A stretch of 64,000 bases of DNA from Betaproteobacteria bacterium (GCA_947458265.1 CANGYF010000021.1:1-64000), one strand, 5' to 3'; counted from the stretch's first letter, positions 1 through 11,409 are shown. The notes: generated from the sequence alone by a model not told the origin. Numbers and translations are program-made.

Positions 1-1357
<1,357 letters not shown>

Positions 1358-1411
1358 TGCGGGTAAACTCTTCCGTGAAAATCAACCGACCATCATATCC
1401 GCAAAGCAATC

Positions 1412-2632
1412 ATGAACCCGCCCGCAACGCCGTCGTTCCTCGCCGAAGTGTCCATGGCCCCGCGCGATCCCATCCTGGGCGTGACCGAGGCATACAACGC
1501 AGACAAGAACCCGAAGAAGGTGAACCTCGGGGTCGGCGTCTACTACGACGAGGACGGCAAGGTGCCGCTGCTCGAGTGCGTACGCCAGGCGGAACACCGG
1601 ATGGAAGCCTCGCCCGCGCCGCACGTGTACCTGCAGGGCGACGGTTTCGCCGATTACAACCGTGCGGTGCGCGACCTGGTGTTCGGTGCCTCCAGCGAGG
1701 TGGTGACCGAGGGCCGCGTCGTGACGGTGCAGTCGCTCGGCGGCACCGGCGGCCTGAAGATCGGCGCGGACTTCCTCAAGCGCTTCGCGCCCGGTGCCCG
1801 GGTGTACATCAGCGACCCGAGCTGGGAGAACCATCGCGGCCTGTTCGAGGCGGCGGGCTTCCAGGTCGAGAACTATGCGTACTACGACGTGGCCACCCGA
1901 GGCGTCGCCTTCGACCGGATGATGGCCGACTTCGAACGCATGTCCGCCGGCTCGATCGTCGTGCTGCATGCCTGCTGCCACAACCCGACCGGTGCCGACC
2001 TGAGCCGCGACCAGTGGACGACGGTGATCGAGGTGGTGACCCGGCGCGGCCTGATCCCCTTCCTCGACATCGCGTACCAGGGCTTCGGCGACGGGCTGGA
2101 TGCCGATGGCGAGGTGGTGCGCCGCTTCGCGCAGACCGGACAGCCGTCGGTCGTGGCGAATTCGTTCTCCAAGTCTTTCTCGCTCTACGGCGAGCGCATC
2201 GGCGCGCTGTCGGTGGTCACGACTTCGAAGGAAGAGTCCGCGCGCGTGCTGAGCCAGCTCAAGCGAGTCATCCGCACCAACTATTCCAATCCGGCTGCGT
2301 TCGGAGCCAAGGTCGTGGCCAGCGTGCTCAACTCCGCCGATGGACGGGCGCAGTGGGACGGCGAACTCGCGCACATGCGCGACCGCATCAAGTCGCTGCG
2401 CCGGGAACTGGTCGAGAAGCTCAAGGCACGGGTGCCGGATGCCGACTTCGATTTCGTGATCGAGCAGCGGGGCATGTTCTCCTACTCCGGCCTCACCGCT
2501 GCACAGGTGCAGCGTTTGCGCGACGAGTATTCGATCTACGCCATCGACACCGGCCGTATCTGCGTCGCCGCGCTCAATACCCGCAACCTCGATTACGTGG
2601 CCGACGCGATCGCTGCGGTGCTCAAGGGTTGA
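1412..2632 (+). CDS. aromatic amino acid / aspartate aminotransferase
   Basis: MNPPATPSFLAEVSMAPRDPILGVTEAYNADKNPKKVNLGVGVYYDEDGKVPLLECV; PLP Lys region NSFSKSFSLYGERIG; divergent from uvrB. Confidence 0.92.
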   Translation: MNPPATPSFLAEVSMAPRDPILGVTEAYNADKNPKKVNLGVGVYYDEDGKVPLLECVRQAEHRMEASPAPHVYLQGDGFADYNRAVRDLVFGASSEVVTEGRVVTVQSLGGTGGLKIGADFLKRFAPGARVYISDPSWENHRGLFEAAGFQVENYAYYDVATRGVAFDRMMADFERMSAGSIVVLHACCHNPTGADLSRDQWTTVIEVVTRRGLIPFLDIAYQGFGDGLDADGEVVRRFAQTGQPSVVANSFSKSFSLYGERIGALSVVTTSKEESARVLSQLKRVIRTNYSNPAAFGAKVVASVLNSADGRAQWDGELAHMRDRIKSLRRELVEKLKARVPDADFDFVIEQRGMFSYSGLTAAQVQRLRDEYSIYAIDTGRICVAALNTRNLDYVADAIAAVLKG

Positions 2633-2650
2633 TCAGCTGATCGGCTGATC
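2631..2650. terminator. short inverted repeat between convergent genes (gatcagc-N6-gctgatc)
   Basis: Perfect 7-bp stem directly at the aminotransferase stop, between convergent CDSs; no clear U-tract. Confidence 0.4.
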
Positions 2651-2722
2651 GCATCGCCGGCCGGGCAACGTACACGGGCTGGGTGCCACAGCCCTCGCGC
2701 GGGCGGTGCCCCTGCAATCCGC

Positions 2723-3307
2723 TCAGTCGTCGGTATAGCGCTGCTCCTGCCAGGGGTCGCCACGCATGTGGTAGCCACGAAGTTCCCAGAAGCCGGCTTC
2801 GTCGCGGTCCAGGAACTGCAGGCCGTTGATCCACTTCGCCGACTTCCAGAAATACAGGTGCGGCACGACCAGGCGTACCGGGCCGCCATGCTCTGGCGCG
2901 ATCGGCTGGCCGTCGTAGTGCAAGGCCACCATCGCCCTGTCCCCGGCCAGGTCCGCTGTCCGCAGATTGGTCGAGTAGCCGTCGATGGAATGGACGAGGA
3001 CGAACGGCCGTGGCGAATCGATGCCGGCTGCGACGAGCAGGTCATCGACCGCGACCCCGCGCCAGCGCGTGTCCAACTTGCTCCAGCGGGTCACGCAGTG
3101 GATGTCGACGGTGAACTCGCGCTGCGGCAGCTGGTGGAACTCCGTCCAGTCCCACTTCGCGATCTGGCGTGGACCCTCCTTGATCGTGAAGGTCCAGGTC
3201 CGCGTATCGACCTTCGGCGTCGGACCAGCCGACAGCACCGGGAAGGCGGAGGTCAGCGACTGTCCCGGGGGCAGGCGGCGGTCGGCGGGTTGCCCTCGGG
3301 TTGCCAT
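2723..3307 (-). CDS. sulfite oxidase-like (molybdopterin-dependent) oxidoreductase
   Basis: KVDTRTWTFTIKEG...FTVDIHCVTRWSKLDTRWRGVAVDDLL...GYSTNLR...HGGPVRLVVPHLYFWKSAKWINGLQFLDRDEAGFWELRGYHMRGDPW. Track ORF is over-extended through the tRNA; start placed at MATRGQ. Confidence 0.88.
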   Translation of the reverse strand: MATRGQPADRRLPPGQSLTSAFPVLSAGPTPKVDTRTWTFTIKEGPRQIAKWDWTEFHQLPQREFTVDIHCVTRWSKLDTRWRGVAVDDLLVAAGIDSPRPFVLVHSIDGYSTNLRTADLAGDRAMVALHYDGQPIAPEHGGPVRLVVPHLYFWKSAKWINGLQFLDRDEAGFWELRGYHMRGDPWQEQRYTDD

Positions 3308-3443
3308 GGCGCAGCCTCTTGCAGATGGATCCGGGGACGATAGCATCCGGAAGGTTGACGTTGCTCCATCGTGTCTGACCTTTGGTGATGTCCTTAAACG
3401 CAAGCCCTGTGTGAACTTCCTGCAGGCATCGTGCGCAGTTCCA

Positions 3444-3472
3444 TTGACCCGATCCGTGAGGTTCGCTATATT
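3444..3472 (+). promoter_or_regulatory. sigma70-like promoter of tRNA-Asn
   Basis: TTGACC (3444-3449), 17-bp spacer, TATATT (3467-3472), 15 nt upstream of the mature tRNA 5' end. Confidence 0.75.
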
Positions 3473-3487
3473 CACGGGCTTGCCAGT

Positions 3488-3563
3488 TCCCCGATAGCTC
3501 AGTCGGTAGAGCGACGGACTGTTAATCCGCAGGTCCCTGGTTCGAGCCCAGGTCGGGGAGCCA
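3488..3563 (+). tRNA. tRNA-Asn (anticodon GTT), CCA encoded
   Basis: tccccgatagctcagtcggtagagcgacggactgttaatccgcaggtccctggttcgagcccaggtcggggagcca; full cloverleaf, ACTGTTAAT anticodon loop. Confidence 0.97.
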
Positions 3564-3658
3564 TCAATCTGTTTTTGCCGAAAACGCCGTTCATGCCGCC
3601 CTGTACCGCCAGCAACTTCTGGCAACCATGCGGACCGAAAGCGATGCGTTAAGTGCAG

Positions 3659-4606
3659 CTAAGGCGGCGTCGGAACAGCCGCCCGGCCACCGTGGTCGTC
3701 TGCCACCTCCAGCCGGTTGCGGCCCGAGCGCTTGGCGCGATAGAGGGCCTCGTCGGCGGCCTGGACGAAGTGTTGCGGGCTCTGATGGGATGCATTCCTC
3801 ACGGCCAGGCCGACGCTGACGGTGACGTGAGGTGCCGTTGCCGAAGCGGGGTGCTCGATGCCCAGCGCGGACACGCCCCGCAGTACGCCCTCGCCGATGC
3901 CCAGGGCATCCGTGCCGGCGCAGCCCGGCAGTAGCAGCACGAACTCCTCGCCGCCGTAGCGCGCCGCCAGATCCAGAGAGCGACGGGCATGGCGTTCCAG
4001 TTCCTGGGCCACGCGCCGCAGGCAGTCGTCGCCTGCGACATGGCCGAGGGCATCGTTGTAACCCTTGAAGTGGTCGATGTCGCAGATGATCAGCGCGAGC
4101 GGATCGCCGCTGCGTCCGCTGTGCGCCCACTCGCGTTCCAGCGCGATATCGAAGCCCCGCCGATTGGATACACCTGTCAAGCCGTCCGTCGTGCTCAACT
4201 GGCGCAGGCGATCGCCCTGCTGCTTGAGCGCGATGTAGTTCCTCACGCGCGCCCGGACGATGTCGGGGTTGACCGGCTTGTGGATGAGGTCGATGGCCCC
4301 TGCCGTCAGGGCGCGGGCCTCGAGCGGCGCATCGGCGTGGCTGGTGACAAACAGCACCGGCGTGTCGATCAGGCCGGCCTGGGCCTTGATCTGCCGACAC
4401 ACCTCGAGGCCGTCGGCATCCGGCATCTCGATGTCGAGCAGGATCACGTCAGGCCGAATCGCCAGCGCCAGCTCCAGAGCCTGGCTGCCACGCGTCGTCA
4501 CGTGCATGATCCCGAGAGGCTCGAGCAGGTGGGCCATCAACAGCACGGCGGATGGATCGTCGTCGACGATGAGGACATGGGCCGCGGTGTCGGTGGTCTT
4601 GCTCAT
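3659..4606 (-). CDS. response regulator with GGDEF diguanylate cyclase domain
   Basis: REC: VLIVDDDPSAVLLM...DVILLDIEMPDADGLEV...PVLFVTSHAD...IHKPV; GGDEF: RSLDLAARYGGEEFVLLLPG with RxxD I-site 5 aa upstream. Confidence 0.93.
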   Translation of the reverse strand: MSKTTDTAAHVLIVDDDPSAVLLMAHLLEPLGIMHVTTRGSQALELALAIRPDVILLDIEMPDADGLEVCRQIKAQAGLIDTPVLFVTSHADAPLEARALTAGAIDLIHKPVNPDIVRARVRNYIALKQQGDRLRQLSTTDGLTGVSNRRGFDIALEREWAHSGRSGDPLALIICDIDHFKGYNDALGHVAGDDCLRRVAQELERHARRSLDLAARYGGEEFVLLLPGCAGTDALGIGEGVLRGVSALGIEHPASATAPHVTVSVGLAVRNASHQSPQHFVQAADEALYRAKRSGRNRLEVADDHGGRAAVPTPP

Positions 4607-7600
4607 GCCGACGCCTCCAACTGCCGCAGCAGGCGGGCGGCCTCGGTGAAGTCCAGCGTCTCCATCGCGGCACAGAGGGCTTCGCGCAAGCCGGCATCCA
4701 CGCGTGCCTCGATCGCCGGCTGGAGTTCGCGCCAGCACTCCAGAGCCTTCACATCGTGCACCTCGAGCAGCGCGAGCAGGGATTGCACTGCGGCCGCATG
4801 GGTTACTGCAGGCGCGGTGGGTGTTGCGGTATCGCTGGACGCCGCTCGGATGTTGCGCGGCGCGGCGATTGTCTGACTGGACAGCGCGCGGCGAATGGCG
4901 GTGATCAATGCGGTGACCGCCTGCCCGAGTCCGTCCAGATCGGTGGCGGTCGGGTCCGTGCTTCTCAGGCTGGACTCGGCCTGCGCTGCGAGCGCCCCCG
5001 CTTCGCGGGCGCCCAGGTTGTACAGGCTGCCGCGCAGCGCGTGGACCTGGCTCGCCGCCTGGGCGTGATCGCCGCGCAGCACCGCTGACCGAGTGGCATC
5101 CATCCGGGTCTGGAGGCCCGTGCTCGCCGCGATCAGCAAGCCATTGAAGAGGACCACGTTGCCCAGGAGGCGCTGGACTGCATCTCGCCGGTCGATGCCG
5201 GCGATCTCGGGAAAGCCATCACCCAGAGGTGCCGCCGTGGCGTCTTCGAGATCGGGTACGGCGGGCATGACGGGCATTGCGGGCGCGGAGGTGATGAACG
5301 CGGGCGCACGCGGCTTCACCCAGCGCAGCAGCGCATCCAGCAGGGCGTTCGGATCGACGGGCTTGGTGATGACGGCCGACATGCCCGCTGCCGCACAGTC
5401 CTCCCGATCCTTCGGCAGTGCGGCCGCCGTCATGGCGAGCACCGGAACCTCGGCCAGTTCCCGGCGCTCACGGATCAGCCGCGTGGCCTGCAGCCCGTCC
5501 ATCACCGGCATGTGCACATCCATCAGGATGATGTCGACAGCCGTGTCTTGCAGCACCTCCAGGGCCTTGAGGCCGTTGTCGGCCACCGTCACGCGCAGGC
5601 CCATGCGCTCCAGCATGTCGGTTGCGACCATCTGGCTGTCTTCGGTGTCCTCCACCAGCAGCACGTGCGCGCCTGCGATGGGGGCGGCACGCTGGCGCTG
5701 TGCTTGAGGCGTCCGCCGGGAGACGCGAGGGGAGCCCGCTCCGCGCGATCCGTAGAGGATGCGCAGGAGCCGGGATGCGGTGATGGGCTTTTGCAGCAGC
5801 TCGTCGAGCTTGAGGTCGCCCGCCTTGCGAAGCAACTGCTCGCGGTCGAAGGCCGTGACCATGATGACGGCCGGCGCTCGGGGCAGATCCCCCTTCGCGG
5901 CGGAGTCATGGATCCAGCGCGCCACGTCCAGGCCATCTACCTCTGGCATGTCCCAGTCGAGCAGCACGAGGTCGAAGGGCTTGCCCGCGCCGTCCCGCGA
6001 CCGCGAGAGCAGGTCGACGGCCTCGCGGCCTCCCCCGGCCTGCACGGCATCGACCTGCCAGTGTTCGAGCATGTTCACGATCATCTGGCGCTCCTCGGCC
6101 AGGTCGTCGACCACCAGCACCCGCCGGTAGAGCAGCCTCGACGGATCGAGCGCCGCCGTGCGTTCCCTGGCGATCGGCAGAACCAGATCGAAGCTGAACG
6201 TACTGCCCGCGCCGGGTTGGCTGTCAACCCGGATGCTACCGCCCATCAATTCGCACAGGCGCTGGCTGATGACCAGGCCCAGGCCGCTGCCGCCATAGCG
6301 CCGCGAGATCGACCCATCGGCCTGCGAAAAAGGCAGGAACAGCTCCCTGATGCTCTCGGGGGCGATGCCGATGCCGGTGTCCCGCACCGCGAACTCCATC
6401 CGGACGCTGCGCGCGTCGCAGTCGTCGCCAGGGGGCCTTCGTCGTACGCTAAGGAAGATCTGCCCCGACGCGGTGAACTTGATCGCATTGCCCAGCAGGT
6501 TGTTGAGGATCTGGCCCAACCGGGTGGCGTCCCCCACCAGGATGCTGGGCAGCGCCTGATCGATGTCGATCACGAGCTGCAGGCCCTTCTGGTGAGCGGA
6601 CAGCCCAAACAGCTCGGTGCTGGCCTCGATCAGCGCCTCGAGCTCGAATTCCTGAGGGTCCAATCGCATCTGCCCGGCCTCGATCTTCGAGAAGTCGAGG
6701 ACGCTGTCGAGGATACGCATCAGGGCCACCGACGAGTGGTGGATCCGGGTCATGTAATCGGCCGCCCTGCGAGGCATGTCGGGCAAGTCCAGGCACAACG
6801 ACGACAGCCCGATCACCGCGTTCATGGGGGTGCGGATCTCGTGGCTCATCCGGGCCAGGAAATCGGACTTGGCCATGTTGGCTTCGATCGCGATGCGCGT
6901 GGTCTCCCTGAGCGCCTCATCGCGGGCGATCTGCTCGGTCACGTCGACGTTGACGCCGATCATGCGAAGCGGCTGGCCTTGCTCATTGAAGGTCGTGCGG
7001 GCGCTGGCCTTGATGTAATGAGTGGAGCCGTCGCTTGGCCAGACCACGCGGAACAGGCGATCGTACTCGCGCACGCCCCGCAGTGCCTCCTCGATGCCCT
7101 CCTCTGCGCCTGGTCGGTCATCCGGATGCACGGCCTTGCTCCAGGCCTCGTAGGCGCCGCCGAAGGATGACTCCTCCAGGCCGTAGAGCTGATACATCAC
7201 CTTGTCCCAGACCAGCACGTTCTCCGGCACGTACCAATCCCATACCCCCACGATACCGGCCGATGAGGCGGCCTGGAGCCGGTCCCTCTCTGTCTGTATC
7301 GCCGCCTCGAGCTGCTCGGTCGCGTCCCGCAAGGCCTGCTTCTCCAGGGAAACATCCTGGATGACGCAGATCAGGACGGGGCCATCCGCCATGTCGGGGG
7401 CGATGCCTGAACGATGGCGGAACCAGGTCGGACGGCCCGCGACCTGCATTCGTACCTCGACCTCGAAGCGCCCCCCCTCCGAGCCGCTCAGGATTCTCTG
7501 GCAGGCGTCGCGAAGCAGGTGTTGGTCCTCGCGGTTGCAAAGCGCGACAAGGCCTTCCAGCGTATCCGGTGGTGCGCCTTCCAAACCCAGAAGACGACAG

Positions 7601-7686
7601 GCATTGGGAGACAGGGTGATCGGCCCCCCCGTCATGGGCATGCGCCAGGAGCCAATACCCGCGATTCGCTCGATGATCGTACTCAC
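4603..7686 (-). CDS. hybrid sensor histidine kinase (PAS, HisKA, HATPase, two REC, HPT)
   Basis: FLARMSHEIRTPMNAVIGLS; FSQADGSISRRYGGSGLGLVIS; two REC domains (VLVVDDLAEERQM, VLLVEDTEDSQMVATDML); C-terminal HPT ...VHALRGSLYNLGA. Start/stop ATGA overlap with the downstream GGDEF gene. Confidence 0.94.
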   Translation of the reverse strand: MSTIIERIAGIGSWRMPMTGGPITLSPNACRLLGLEGAPPDTLEGLVALCNREDQHLLRDACQRILSGSEGGRFEVEVRMQVAGRPTWFRHRSGIAPDMADGPVLICVIQDVSLEKQALRDATEQLEAAIQTERDRLQAASSAGIVGVWDWYVPENVLVWDKVMYQLYGLEESSFGGAYEAWSKAVHPDDRPGAEEGIEEALRGVREYDRLFRVVWPSDGSTHYIKASARTTFNEQGQPLRMIGVNVDVTEQIARDEALRETTRIAIEANMAKSDFLARMSHEIRTPMNAVIGLSSLCLDLPDMPRRAADYMTRIHHSSVALMRILDSVLDFSKIEAGQMRLDPQEFELEALIEASTELFGLSAHQKGLQLVIDIDQALPSILVGDATRLGQILNNLLGNAIKFTASGQIFLSVRRRPPGDDCDARSVRMEFAVRDTGIGIAPESIRELFLPFSQADGSISRRYGGSGLGLVISQRLCELMGGSIRVDSQPGAGSTFSFDLVLPIARERTAALDPSRLLYRRVLVVDDLAEERQMIVNMLEHWQVDAVQAGGGREAVDLLSRSRDGAGKPFDLVLLDWDMPEVDGLDVARWIHDSAAKGDLPRAPAVIMVTAFDREQLLRKAGDLKLDELLQKPITASRLLRILYGSRGAGSPRVSRRTPQAQRQRAAPIAGAHVLLVEDTEDSQMVATDMLERMGLRVTVADNGLKALEVLQDTAVDIILMDVHMPVMDGLQATRLIRERRELAEVPVLAMTAAALPKDREDCAAAGMSAVITKPVDPNALLDALLRWVKPRAPAFITSAPAMPVMPAVPDLEDATAAPLGDGFPEIAGIDRRDAVQRLLGNVVLFNGLLIAASTGLQTRMDATRSAVLRGDHAQAASQVHALRGSLYNLGAREAGALAAQAESSLRSTDPTATDLDGLGQAVTALITAIRRALSSQTIAAPRNIRAASSDTATPTAPAVTHAAAVQSLLALLEVHDVKALECWRELQPAIEARVDAGLREALCAAMETLDFTEAARLLRQLEASA

Positions 7687-8033
7687 GAAACCCAGCTCCT
7701 TGAATACATCCCTGAGCTCATGCCACGAGGCCGTGTCCCTTCATCTGTGGACAGGGTAAAGCATTTCGCGTCGAGGGTGTTCGCCCCGGCGGAGGTGCTT
7801 CTCTGCTGCCCTCACCCGATCCGCCGCAGTTCCTGCACTTCCGCAACAACGCGCCGGAAATCCGCGTTCGGCGAAGAGCGGCGTTGTCCCTGCAGCCGGC
7901 GCAACCCAAACTGCAGCCCGGCTGGCATACCATCGTCGCCCTTGCACAGGCAAAGAACAATGGCAACCAGAATGGCAGCTTCCACAGCGGGTGGCTTGTC
8001 GCGCCTACGGCGGATGGGCGTCGCGTGACCGCC

Positions 8034-8567
8034 GCCGCATGGCCGCCGGGCGAAACCACGCCTCTGGCGACGTTGCCCTACCTCGGGGGCTATCCCTCGG
8101 AACTGCTCGACCGGGTGCGGCCGTTGCTGGCGCAGGGCCGCGTACGCGACACGCTCGTGCAGCGCCATGGTGCGCCCCATGCCATGCGCACCGATGGCGC
8201 GTTGTACGGTTACGTGATGGACATCAAGGGGCGTTACCTGCGCACCGCCGAACCGCTGTCCAGGGTGTCGTACGACAATCGGCTGCACGTGGTCCGTAAC
8301 GCGCTGGGCATGCACAGCACGGTGTCACGGGTGCAGGGCGGCAGGCTCAAGGCGAAACGCGAGATCCGCATCGCCGGCCTGTTCCGCGACGTGCCCGAGC
8401 CGCTGCTGCGGATGATCGTCGTGCATGAACTCGCGCACCTCAAGGAGCGTGCGCACGATCGCGCGTTCTATGCGCTGTGCCGGCACATGGAGCCGGCCTA
8501 CCATCAGCTGGAGTTCGATGCGCGGCTGTGGCTCACCGCCCTCGAGGCCGGCGCGCCGGCCGGCTGA
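8034..8567 (+). CDS. M48-family / YgjP-like (DUF45) metal-dependent hydrolase; start uncertain
   Basis: RVSYDNRLHVVRNALGMHSTVSRVQGGRLKAKREIRIAGLFRDVPEPLLRMIVVHELAHLKERAHDRAFYALCRHMEPAYHQLEFD with HELAH zinc motif. Track ORF begins at 7884. Confidence 0.85.
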   Translation, partial: AAWPPGETTPLATLPYLGGYPSELLDRVRPLLAQGRVRDTLVQRHGAPHAMRTDGALYGYVMDIKGRYLRTAEPLSRVSYDNRLHVVRNALGMHSTVSRVQGGRLKAKREIRIAGLFRDVPEPLLRMIVVHELAHLKERAHDRAFYALCRHMEPAYHQLEFDARLWLTALEAGAPAG

Positions 8568-9373
8568 CCCAGGGCGCGCAGGATGCGGTAGCGGCCGTCC
8601 TCGATCTGGGCCGCGGTGACGATCCCGTTGCGGCTGCTTCCCCCGTCGAGGCCCAGGCGATCATGGATGAACTGGTGCGGATCGTCCTCTCCGGTCAGTT
8701 CATGGTGCCGAACCGGTGGCGTATGCCCGTGCACGACGAACGTACCGCCGAAGCCTTCCTTCCATTGCAGGAAGTCGGCCATGATCCATGCCCACTCGGC
8801 ATCCTTGAAGTCGGCCCACGGCCGTGCCAGGTAGGCGTCGACGTCGACCCTCGGGCGTAGCCCGCCATGCACGAACAGCATGTTGCCCAGGCGCAGGTGC
8901 GGCTCCATCGCGAACAGGCAGGCAGTCACGTGACTGCCCAGCGTCGCGTCGACCAGTGCCCGATCCAGCGGCGCCTCCGGGCGCCCTGCCCGGGCGCGCA
9001 TCTCCGCCAGCACTGCGCCGCCTCCCATGTGTTCGCCGAGCCACAGTTCGCGAGCCCTCGGCGCATGCGGCCCGTCGCCGATCGCCAGTAGCAGCGTCAT
9101 CTCGTGGTTGCCCATCAGGCGATGAATGCGGTCGACGCCATGAGTGCCGGCATCCTGAGCCCAGATATCCAGCACGCCGAGGCTGCTCGGTCCGCGATCG
9201 ATCAGGTCGCCGAGCAGCACCAGGCGGGTCGACGACCGGGTCGTGCCGGCGATGCCGGCGATCTCCGTCAGCAGCGCCTGTAACTGGGCAGCGCAGCCGT
9301 GAACGTCGCCGACCGCGAACACGGATTCTCCGCGCACGTCGAAGGGGACCGCGCGCCAATCGGACACATCCAT
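8504..9373 (-). CDS. calcineurin-like metallophosphoesterase (Ser/Thr phosphatase / ApaH-like)
   Basis: GESVFAVGDVHGCAAQLQALL...LVLLGDLIDRGPSSLGVL...RLMGNHEMTLLLAIG...FVVHGHTPP motifs; start chosen at MDVSDW. Confidence 0.9.
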   Translation of the reverse strand: MDVSDWRAVPFDVRGESVFAVGDVHGCAAQLQALLTEIAGIAGTTRSSTRLVLLGDLIDRGPSSLGVLDIWAQDAGTHGVDRIHRLMGNHEMTLLLAIGDGPHAPRARELWLGEHMGGGAVLAEMRARAGRPEAPLDRALVDATLGSHVTACLFAMEPHLRLGNMLFVHGGLRPRVDVDAYLARPWADFKDAEWAWIMADFLQWKEGFGGTFVVHGHTPPVRHHELTGEDDPHQFIHDRLGLDGGSSRNGIVTAAQIEDGRYRILRALGQPAGAPASRAVSHSRASNSS

Positions 9374-9435
9374 CGTCAGCGCCTCTACCAGCACGTCCGT
9401 GCGCCCTGTCGCCGGAACCGGCAGCTCCACGGTGC

Positions 9436-10053
9436 TCAGCCCGGCTGACGGTAGCCCGGCCGACTCTGGGCATTCGGGATCATGCCCACCGCATTGTTGA
9501 TCCGGTTGTTCGAGTTGTAGATTGCCACCACCTGGACCGCCTCGAATACCTCTGCCTCGCCCAGGCCGGCACTGCGAAGTCCGTCCAGCAGCGACTCGTC
9601 GACGTCGGCCGGCGCCAGCGTGAGCCGGGATGCGAAATTGGCCAGCGCGAGATGGCGTGGGGACAGAGCCGCGCGACGCCATGCCAGCGTCATCGTATCG
9701 ACAGTGTCGGCATCCATGCCGTACTTCTTCAAGGCGGCCGAATGCGACAGGATGCACACCTCGCACCGGTTCTCGACGCTGGTCACCAGCGCGAGCAGTT
9801 CCCGCTCCAGCGGCGACAGCAGGCCGTCGGGCGAGCGCATCAGCCTGTCCAGATAACCCTGGTACAGCGCCAGGCGGCCGGGTCCGAACGGCAGGCGCAG
9901 GAAACTCCGGATGAAGCCGAGGCGCTGGACGCTTTCCTGCTGCAACTGCGCGACATCGGCGGCCCATTGCGAGGGATCTGTGATCTTCAGCCATGAAAAC
10001 ACACCTTTGGGCGCATTCGTGGCGGTTTCCGGCGATTCGGTTTCGCGGTTCAT
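9436..10053 (-). CDS. peroxidase-related / AhpD-like carboxymuconolactone decarboxylase-family protein
   Basis: LSPLERELLALVTSVENRCEVCILSHSAALKKYG (ExxCxxCxxxH-like) ... VQVVAIYNSNNRINNAVGM. Confidence 0.88.
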   Translation of the reverse strand: MNRETESPETATNAPKGVFSWLKITDPSQWAADVAQLQQESVQRLGFIRSFLRLPFGPGRLALYQGYLDRLMRSPDGLLSPLERELLALVTSVENRCEVCILSHSAALKKYGMDADTVDTMTLAWRRAALSPRHLALANFASRLTLAPADVDESLLDGLRSAGLGEAEVFEAVQVVAIYNSNNRINNAVGMIPNAQSRPGYRQPG

Positions 10054-10266
10054 CAGGCTGCCTCCTTCGGCGGGTCAAGGTCGATGGGCGACCCTAGCAT
10101 TTCCGCCCGCTCCCGGCACGCGTCCGGCGCGCGCCTGACGCTGGGTCTCAAGTCGACACGGATCGTGCCGATACACTGAGATGTCGTGGGGCGCGACAAC
10201 CCGACGGCTACTTGCCACGGGAAGATGGCGCGAGCCCATGAAGATCGCTCGGCGCCGGAGAAACGG

Positions 10267-11409
10267 ATGAAGATCGAACAATTCACTGCCAAGCAGGCGC
10301 CTGCTCCAGACGAGCTGGCATCCCTGGCAGCGATAGCACCCGACCTCGTGCTGGCGTTCGGCTCGGTGTCGCGCATGGCTGAACCGGGCCTGCTCGAAAC
10401 GCTCCGGGCAGCGTTTCCGGCGGCCGTGCTCGCCGGGTGCTCGACCGCCGGCGAGATCGGCGACCTGGGCGTGACCGACGAAATGCTCGGACTGACCGCC
10501 GTGCGTTTCGATCAGCCCGGCGTCAACCTGGCCACCACCGAGCTTACGTCGATGGCGGATTCGTTCGACGCGGGCGTGCGCCTCGCGCAGGAACTCCAGG
10601 TCGAAGGCCTGCACAACGTGCTGGTGTTCGGGCTGGGCGTCGACATCAACGGCAGCGCACTGATCGCCGGAATGGCCAGCCGCCTGCCCGCGGGCGTCGC
10701 GATCGCTGGCGGACTGGCTGGCGATGGCGGGGCATTCACCCGTACCCTGACCCTTTCCAGCCGGGCGATCAGCGATCGACAGCTGGTCGCGGTGGGGCTG
10801 CATGCGCCGCGCACGCGTGTCACCCACGGCTCTTTTCATGGCTGGCAGCCATTCGGTCCCGCCCGCCGGGTCACGCGCGCGCAGGGCAACGTCCTGTTCG
10901 AACTCGACGGCGCGCCCGCGCTGGATCTGTACCGGAAGTACCTGGGCGAGTATGCCGAAGGTCTCCCCGGCACCGGGCTGCTGTTCCCGTTCGAGATGAT
11001 GGGTCCGGACCGACAGGGCCAGGGCCTGATCCGGACGATCCTGGGCGTCGATCGAGAAGCGGGAAGCCTGATCCTCGCCGGCGACATCTTCAGCGATGGG
11101 TACCTGAAGCTGATGCAGGCATCCACCGACACCCTGATCGATGGCGCACAGTCCGCCGCCGAACAGGCCCGTGCCGGCGTCGAGGCGACCGGCGACAGCC
11201 TCGCCCTGCTGGTGAGCTGCGTCGGCCGCAAGCTGGTGATGGGCGCCCGCGTCGACGAGGAAGTCGAGGCGGTGGCGGCCGTGTTCGGACGTGCCGTACG
11301 GCTCGCCGGCTTCTACTCCAATGGCGAGATCAGCCCGTTGTTCGCGTCGACGGAGTGCCGCCTTCACAACCAGACCATGACCATCACGCTGCTGCGGGAG
11401 GCAGACTGA
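10267..11409 (+). CDS. FIST N/C domain signal-sensing protein
   Basis: PDLVLAFGSVSRMAEPGLLETLRAAFPAAVLAGCSTAGEIGDLGVTDEMLGLTAVRF...LIAGMASRLPAGVAIAGGLAGDG...LFVSCVGRK-type C-terminal half (LLVSCVGRKLVMG...FYSNGEISP). Confidence 0.9.
   Translation: MKIEQFTAKQAPAPDELASLAAIAPDLVLAFGSVSRMAEPGLLETLRAAFPAAVLAGCSTAGEIGDLGVTDEMLGLTAVRFDQPGVNLATTELTSMADSFDAGVRLAQELQVEGLHNVLVFGLGVDINGSALIAGMASRLPAGVAIAGGLAGDGGAFTRTLTLSSRAISDRQLVAVGLHAPRTRVTHGSFHGWQPFGPARRVTRAQGNVLFELDGAPALDLYRKYLGEYAEGLPGTGLLFPFEMMGPDRQGQGLIRTILGVDREAGSLILAGDIFSDGYLKLMQASTDTLIDGAQSAAEQARAGVEATGDSLALLVSCVGRKLVMGARVDEEVEAVAAVFGRAVRLAGFYSNGEISPLFASTECRLHNQTMTITLLREAD

Noticed and set aside
3308-3625. N-terminal extension of the sulfite-oxidase-like ORF
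   Set aside because: Would translate through tRNA-Asn; the internal ATG at 3307 starts the conserved part.
5512-7170. 552-aa plus-strand ORF
   Set aside because: Antisense to the well-supported hybrid histidine kinase.
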